Source: a virus
IMG/VR virus record: IMGVR_UViG_3300004805_000042
Location: 1 to 21,765 of that record
Strand: one strand, 5' to 3'
DNA: 21,765 nucleotides
Shown in pieces: positions 19,046 to 21,765 of this stretch; within the stretch, counting starts at the first letter, position 1; the number at the start of each line of letters is the position of its first letter. The notes beneath the pieces were generated by a model. That model saw nothing but the letters and a program-made list of their open reading frames with translations, did not search any database and was not told the origin of the DNA. A program made the translations under genes and the position numbers.

Positions 19046-20230
19046 ATGGAACGGGTTCGACGTCTCGATCGTGCGTCTTTTTCGCGGGCTCAAAAGCTCG
19101 ACAACGGAATGATCCGCGCTCCCGCCCGCCTGACACGGGTCGGCGTTTTCACCTACTTGCAAGCCGACGGCAAGACCGTGAAAGAGCTTCGGCTTCCTGA
19201 AGAGGTGTTCGCGCCCGAGTCGCTCGCGAGTTTCGAACTCGTTCCGCTCACCGACGATCACCCGCGAGAGGGGAACGGCGCGGTCACCGCTGAGAACGCG
19301 AAGCGGCTTTCGGTCGGTGCGGTCGCGAACGTTCACCGCGACGGTGAAGATCGAAACTATGTCGCGGCCGAACTCATGGTTCACGATGCGGGCATGGCGG
19401 CCGCCGTCGAAGCGGGCAAGCGTGAGGTTTCGTGCGGCTACTTCTGCGATCGTGAACCCGCCGAGCCTGGCTCGAGCTACCGCGACCCCGTTACGGGCGA
19501 CGTCGAGAGTTACGATTTCGTTCAGCGGAACATTCGCGGGAATCACGTTGCGGTTGTTCAGGTCGGCCGCGCGGGACCCGAAGCGCGGATCATGCTCGAC
19601 GCGAGCGACGCGATTCAGGTAGATTCAACCGTTGTTCGAGTCACTTCGACTCAAAACACCTCGGGCACGCCCGAACGAAAGGCAAACGAAATGCTGAAGA
19701 TCACGATCGACGGCGTGACCTACGAGGTCGCGCCTCAAGTCTCGGAAGCTCTCACGAAGGAACGGAAGATCAACGCCGACATGATCGACGCGCTCAAGAG
19801 CGAGGGCGTGAAGGTGAAGAGCGATCTCGACAAGGCGACCGCACGCGCCGACGCGCTCGAGTCCGAAAAGAAGACCCTCACCGAGAAGCTCACCGCCGCC
19901 AGCGATCCGAAGGCGATCGCTTCGGCCGTGAGCGAGCGCGTCGCCCTCGAAGGCACCGCGACCGCGCATGGCGTGAAGTGCGACGGGCTCTCGAACATGG
20001 AGATCCGCAAGGCGGTGATCGTGAAGCTCGACGCTTCCGTGAAGCTCGACGGCAAGAGCGACGACTACGTGATCGGCCGCTTCGAGCATGTGATCGCGCA
20101 ACCCGCGAACACCGCCGTCGGCAAGGTCACTCTTCCCGCCGCGACCGTCAACGCCGACTCTCTCGTGAAGTCGAGCGAAGAGCGCCGCGCCAAGTACAAC
20201 GCCGAGTTCTTCAAGCCTTCGGCGAAGTAA
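19046..20230 (+). CDS. Prohead protease/scaffold fusion (DUF2213-type)
   Basis: 394 residues from ATG 19046; the frame is open to 18950 but the earlier part overlaps the minus-strand promoter. The N-terminal domain has the DUF2213 layout: RLDRASF, GMIRAPARLTRVGVFTY, LRLPEEVF, VPLTDDHP, SVGAVANV, the GKREVSCGYFCD motif, then YDFVQRNIRGNHVAVVQVGR. The C-terminal part from about residue 216 is a charged, Lys/Glu/Ala-rich helical scaffold with a coiled-coil stretch. Placed directly before the cement and major capsid genes, as expected for the maturation protease that cleaves itself and the scaffold. The start lacks a Shine-Dalgarno. Protease activity is inferred from family and position. Confidence 0.85.
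   Translation: MERVRRLDRASFSRAQKLDNGMIRAPARLTRVGVFTYLQADGKTVKELRLPEEVFAPESLASFELVPLTDDHPREGNGAVTAENAKRLSVGAVANVHRDGEDRNYVAAELMVHDAGMAAAVEAGKREVSCGYFCDREPAEPGSSYRDPVTGDVESYDFVQRNIRGNHVAVVQVGRAGPEARIMLDASDAIQVDSTVVRVTSTQNTSGTPERKANEMLKITIDGVTYEVAPQVSEALTKERKINADMIDALKSEGVKVKSDLDKATARADALESEKKTLTEKLTAASDPKAIASAVSERVALEGTATAHGVKCDGLSNMEIRKAVIVKLDASVKLDGKSDDYVIGRFEHVIAQPANTAVGKVTLPAATVNADSLVKSSEERRAKYNAEFFKPSAK
19691..20230 (+). CDS. Nested in-frame scaffold protein (internal start)
   Basis: An internal ATG at 19691 is preceded by GAAAGG and then AAACGAA, almost the same ribosome-site context as the next two genes (GAAAGGAAAACGAAACC and GAAAGGAAACGAAACC before their ATGs). Translation from here gives 179 residues starting MLKITIDGVTYEVAPQVSEA, i.e. 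the scaffold domain alone. Nested protease/scaffold pairs are known in phages such as lambda (C/Nu3). The internal start is strongly suggested but not proven. Confidence 0.6.
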   Translation: MLKITIDGVTYEVAPQVSEALTKERKINADMIDALKSEGVKVKSDLDKATARADALESEKKTLTEKLTAASDPKAIASAVSERVALEGTATAHGVKCDGLSNMEIRKAVIVKLDASVKLDGKSDDYVIGRFEHVIAQPANTAVGKVTLPAATVNADSLVKSSEERRAKYNAEFFKPSAK

Positions 20231-20264
20231 ACCCCTCACTCTTTCCTGAAAGGAAAACGAAACC

Positions 20265-20756
20265 ATGTCGCAAACCGCATACCTGACGCAAATGGCGACC
20301 GCCTACGAGGGCGGTCACGGTCAACTCGAGAAGGTGATTTCCGCTCGCAACAACTCGGGCGCGGAAATCCCGCACGGTCGCGCCGTCGTGTTCGACACTG
20401 GCGCGGGCACGACCGAACTCGCGATCAAGCTCCCGTCTCTCGTGTCCGACGTCATTCTCGGCGCGCTCCTGTATGAGCACTCGCACGAAACGGGCGCGGG
20501 CAACGGCATTCCCGCGAACGGCGTCGGCTCGATCGTGAGCCAGGGCGAGATCTGGATGTTCACCGAGCAAGCGGTCGGCCCCGCCGATCCCGTCTTCGTT
20601 CGCTACAACGCCGCTGGCGGAACGGGCACCTCGCCCGCCGTCGGCCAGGTCCGCAAAGACGCCGACACCGCAAAGGCGGTCGCGGCGACGAACGCTCGCT
20701 TCCGTACCACGGCGGCCGCTGGCGGGCTCGTTCTCGTCGAATGGAACGCGCCGTAA
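20265..20756 (+). CDS. Capsid cement/decoration protein
   Basis: 163 residues, beta-rich and low in charge, between scaffold and major capsid genes. Segments such as EIPHGRAVVFDTGAG, VILGALLYEHSHETG, GSIVSQGEIWMFTEQAVGPA, DPVFVRYNAAGG and the closing AAAGGLVLVEWNAP follow the layout of the DUF2190/structural-cement Gp24-like group, which binds the outside of the expanded capsid and stabilises it. GAAAGG lies upstream of ATG 20265 with an A-rich spacer, suggesting strong translation. Confidence 0.78.
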   Translation: MSQTAYLTQMATAYEGGHGQLEKVISARNNSGAEIPHGRAVVFDTGAGTTELAIKLPSLVSDVILGALLYEHSHETGAGNGIPANGVGSIVSQGEIWMFTEQAVGPADPVFVRYNAAGGTGTSPAVGQVRKDADTAKAVAATNARFRTTAAAGGLVLVEWNAP

Positions 20757-20794
20757 TTCACTGAACCGCTGATCACCTGAAAGGAAACGAAACC

Positions 20795-21709
20795 ATGTTC
20801 ATGCACCTCGACGCGGTTCAGACCGCGTTTTTCACCCGGCAACTCGAAGATCTCGATACGCAAATGTACGAGGTCAAGATCGCCGACCTCGAAGCTCGAC
20901 AACTCGTCGACGTGAAGCCCGTCGCCATCGGCGCGGAGTCTCACACCTACCGTCAGTTCGACAAGCGCGGCGTCGCCAAGATCATGGCGAACTACGCGAC
21001 GGGCTCGCCCCGCGTCGACGTCGACGGGAAGGAATACACCTCGAACCTGAAGAGCGTCCGAACCTCGTTCGGCTACTCGATTCAGGAGATCCGAAACGCC
21101 CAATTCGCGGGCGTGCCTCTCGACGCCATGAAGGCGATGGCGGCGCGGCGTGCGATCGACGAGAAGCTGAACGCGATCGCGCTTCTCGGCGACACTGAGT
21201 TCGGTCTCGTCGGTCTCTTCAAGCAAGCCAACGCGCAGACCTACACGGTCCCCGCCGACGGCACGGGCTCGAGCGCCCTGTGGGCGAACAAGACGAGCGA
21301 TCTGATCCTCCGCGACATGTTCGGGATCGTCGATCAGATCCCGACCGTGACCAACGAAGTCGAGAAGCCGAAGCGGTTGCTTCTGCCCTACTCGCGCTTT
21401 CGTCTGATCAACTCGAAGCGCATGGGCGCGGGCGACGGCACTCTGACCGTGCTCACGTTCTTCAAGACCCAACGCCCTGACATCGAGGTGCGCGGCGCGC
21501 TCTACCTCGACACGGCGGGCGCGGGCTCGACGGCCCGCATGGTCGCCTACGACCCGAACCCCATGAACGTTCAGTGGGCGGTCGCGGTGCCCTTCGAGTC
21601 GTTCCCCCCGCAACTCGAGGGCATGGAATACGCGATCGAGTGCCACGCCCGCGCGGGCGGGTGCTTCATGCGCTACCCGCTCACGATGGCTTACGGCGAC
21701 GGTATCTAA
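20795..21709 (+). CDS. Major capsid protein (DUF2184-type)
   Basis: 304 residues, a usual length. Hallmarks of DUF2184 capsid proteins: the N-terminal FFTRQLEDLDTQMYEVKIAD, SHTYRQFDKRGVAKIMANYA, PRVDVDGKEYTSNLKSVRTS, GYSIQEIRNAQFAGVPLD, ARRAIDEKLNAIALLGD followed by GLVGLF, and the C-terminal YPLTMAYGDGI. These are HK97-fold shell subunits. ATG 20795 follows a GAAAGG site like that of the cement gene. A strong hairpin follows the stop. Confidence 0.93.
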   Translation: MFMHLDAVQTAFFTRQLEDLDTQMYEVKIADLEARQLVDVKPVAIGAESHTYRQFDKRGVAKIMANYATGSPRVDVDGKEYTSNLKSVRTSFGYSIQEIRNAQFAGVPLDAMKAMAARRAIDEKLNAIALLGDTEFGLVGLFKQANAQTYTVPADGTGSSALWANKTSDLILRDMFGIVDQIPTVTNEVEKPKRLLLPYSRFRLINSKRMGAGDGTLTVLTFFKTQRPDIEVRGALYLDTAGAGSTARMVAYDPNPMNVQWAVAVPFESFPPQLEGMEYAIECHARAGGCFMRYPLTMAYGDGI

Positions 21710-21725
21710 GCCGCCAGGCAAACGG

Positions 21726-21755
21726 GGCGCTCGAGCAAAGCACCGCTCGAGCGCC
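21726..21755 (+). terminator. Strong hairpin after the major capsid gene
   Basis: GGCGCTCGAGC and GCTCGAGCGCC form a perfect 11-base-pair stem with an eight-base loop, 17 bases after the capsid stop. No U-tract follows, so it may be a partial terminator or a processing/stability hairpin for the abundant capsid mRNA. Confidence 0.5.
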
Positions 21756-21765
21756 TTCGGTGAGG

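Noticed and set aside
20603-21721. Minus-strand open frame of 372 codons opposite the major capsid gene
   Set aside because: The plus strand encodes an unmistakable capsid protein with a ribosome site; the antisense frame has no motifs.
1-21765. CRISPR array, insertion sequence or integrase attachment site
   Set aside because: No regularly spaced repeats with unique spacers, no transposase or recombinase motifs and no terminal inverted repeats were seen; the only regular repeats are the coding repeats at 15251-16192 and the promoter cassettes.

Overview
The window is about 21.8 kb of a tailed double-stranded DNA phage genome (or a prophage segment) from a high-GC bacterial host. The evidence is a run of phage hallmark families: a terminase large subunit, a DUF1073-type portal, an SPP1 gp7/Mu F-type head morphogenesis protein, a DUF2213-type protease with a nested scaffold, a cement/decoration protein and a DUF2184-type major capsid protein. 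The DNA is rich in CTCGAG/TCGA words and G/C third codon positions. Shine-Dalgarno sequences are of the AAAGG/GAAGG kind, and several promoters have a canonical sigma70 layout, so the host is a bacterium. A high-GC Gram-negative such as a myxobacterial relative is possible but is inference only. No integrase, lysis or tail-tube genes are visible, so lifestyle cannot be decided.

Left part (1 to 7290, all minus strand, read right to left): an early/replication operon. It starts with a winged-helix regulator (7290), followed by a double zinc-ribbon protein, tiny proteins, a small lipoprotein, a membrane-anchored zinc-site protein, a SprT-like metalloprotein, a zinc/ribbon-helix-helix protein, a large primase-helicase (4210 to 1598), three very small genes and a Cas4/RecB-type PD-(D/E)XK nuclease running off the left edge. 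Most starts and stops overlap as ATGA, GTGA or TAATG, so the genes look translationally coupled. A 313-base control region (7291 to 7603) with operator-like repeats separates this operon from the rightward genes.

Right part (7604 to 21709, mainly plus strand): the packaging and head genes in the order small-terminase-like protein, terminase, portal, several small structural proteins, a 14-repeat beta-rich protein, head morphogenesis protein, protease/scaffold, cement protein, major capsid protein. Two blocks of minus-strand accessory genes interrupt it. The first (8214 to 9476) is an array of four small genes, each with its own promoter and three separated by hairpins. The second (17139 to 18956) holds two small genes, a C5-cytosine DNA methyltransferase split by a frameshift, and a frameshifted helix-turn-helix gene.

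The most distinctive signal is a promoter cassette present six times (upstream of 6368, 8426, 8758, 9051, 9440 and 18920). It reads TTGACA-N17-TTATCT (TTATAA in one copy)-N7-ATG, which places the start codon at the expected transcription start, so these genes should make leaderless mRNAs. Other points of interest are a hairpin-dense 262-base intergenic stretch between terminase and portal ending in a terminator-like structure, a methyltransferase tail that reads as plausible methyltransferase sequence in two overlapping frames, and exact 50- and 54-base duplications at a 135-base period in the repeat gene.
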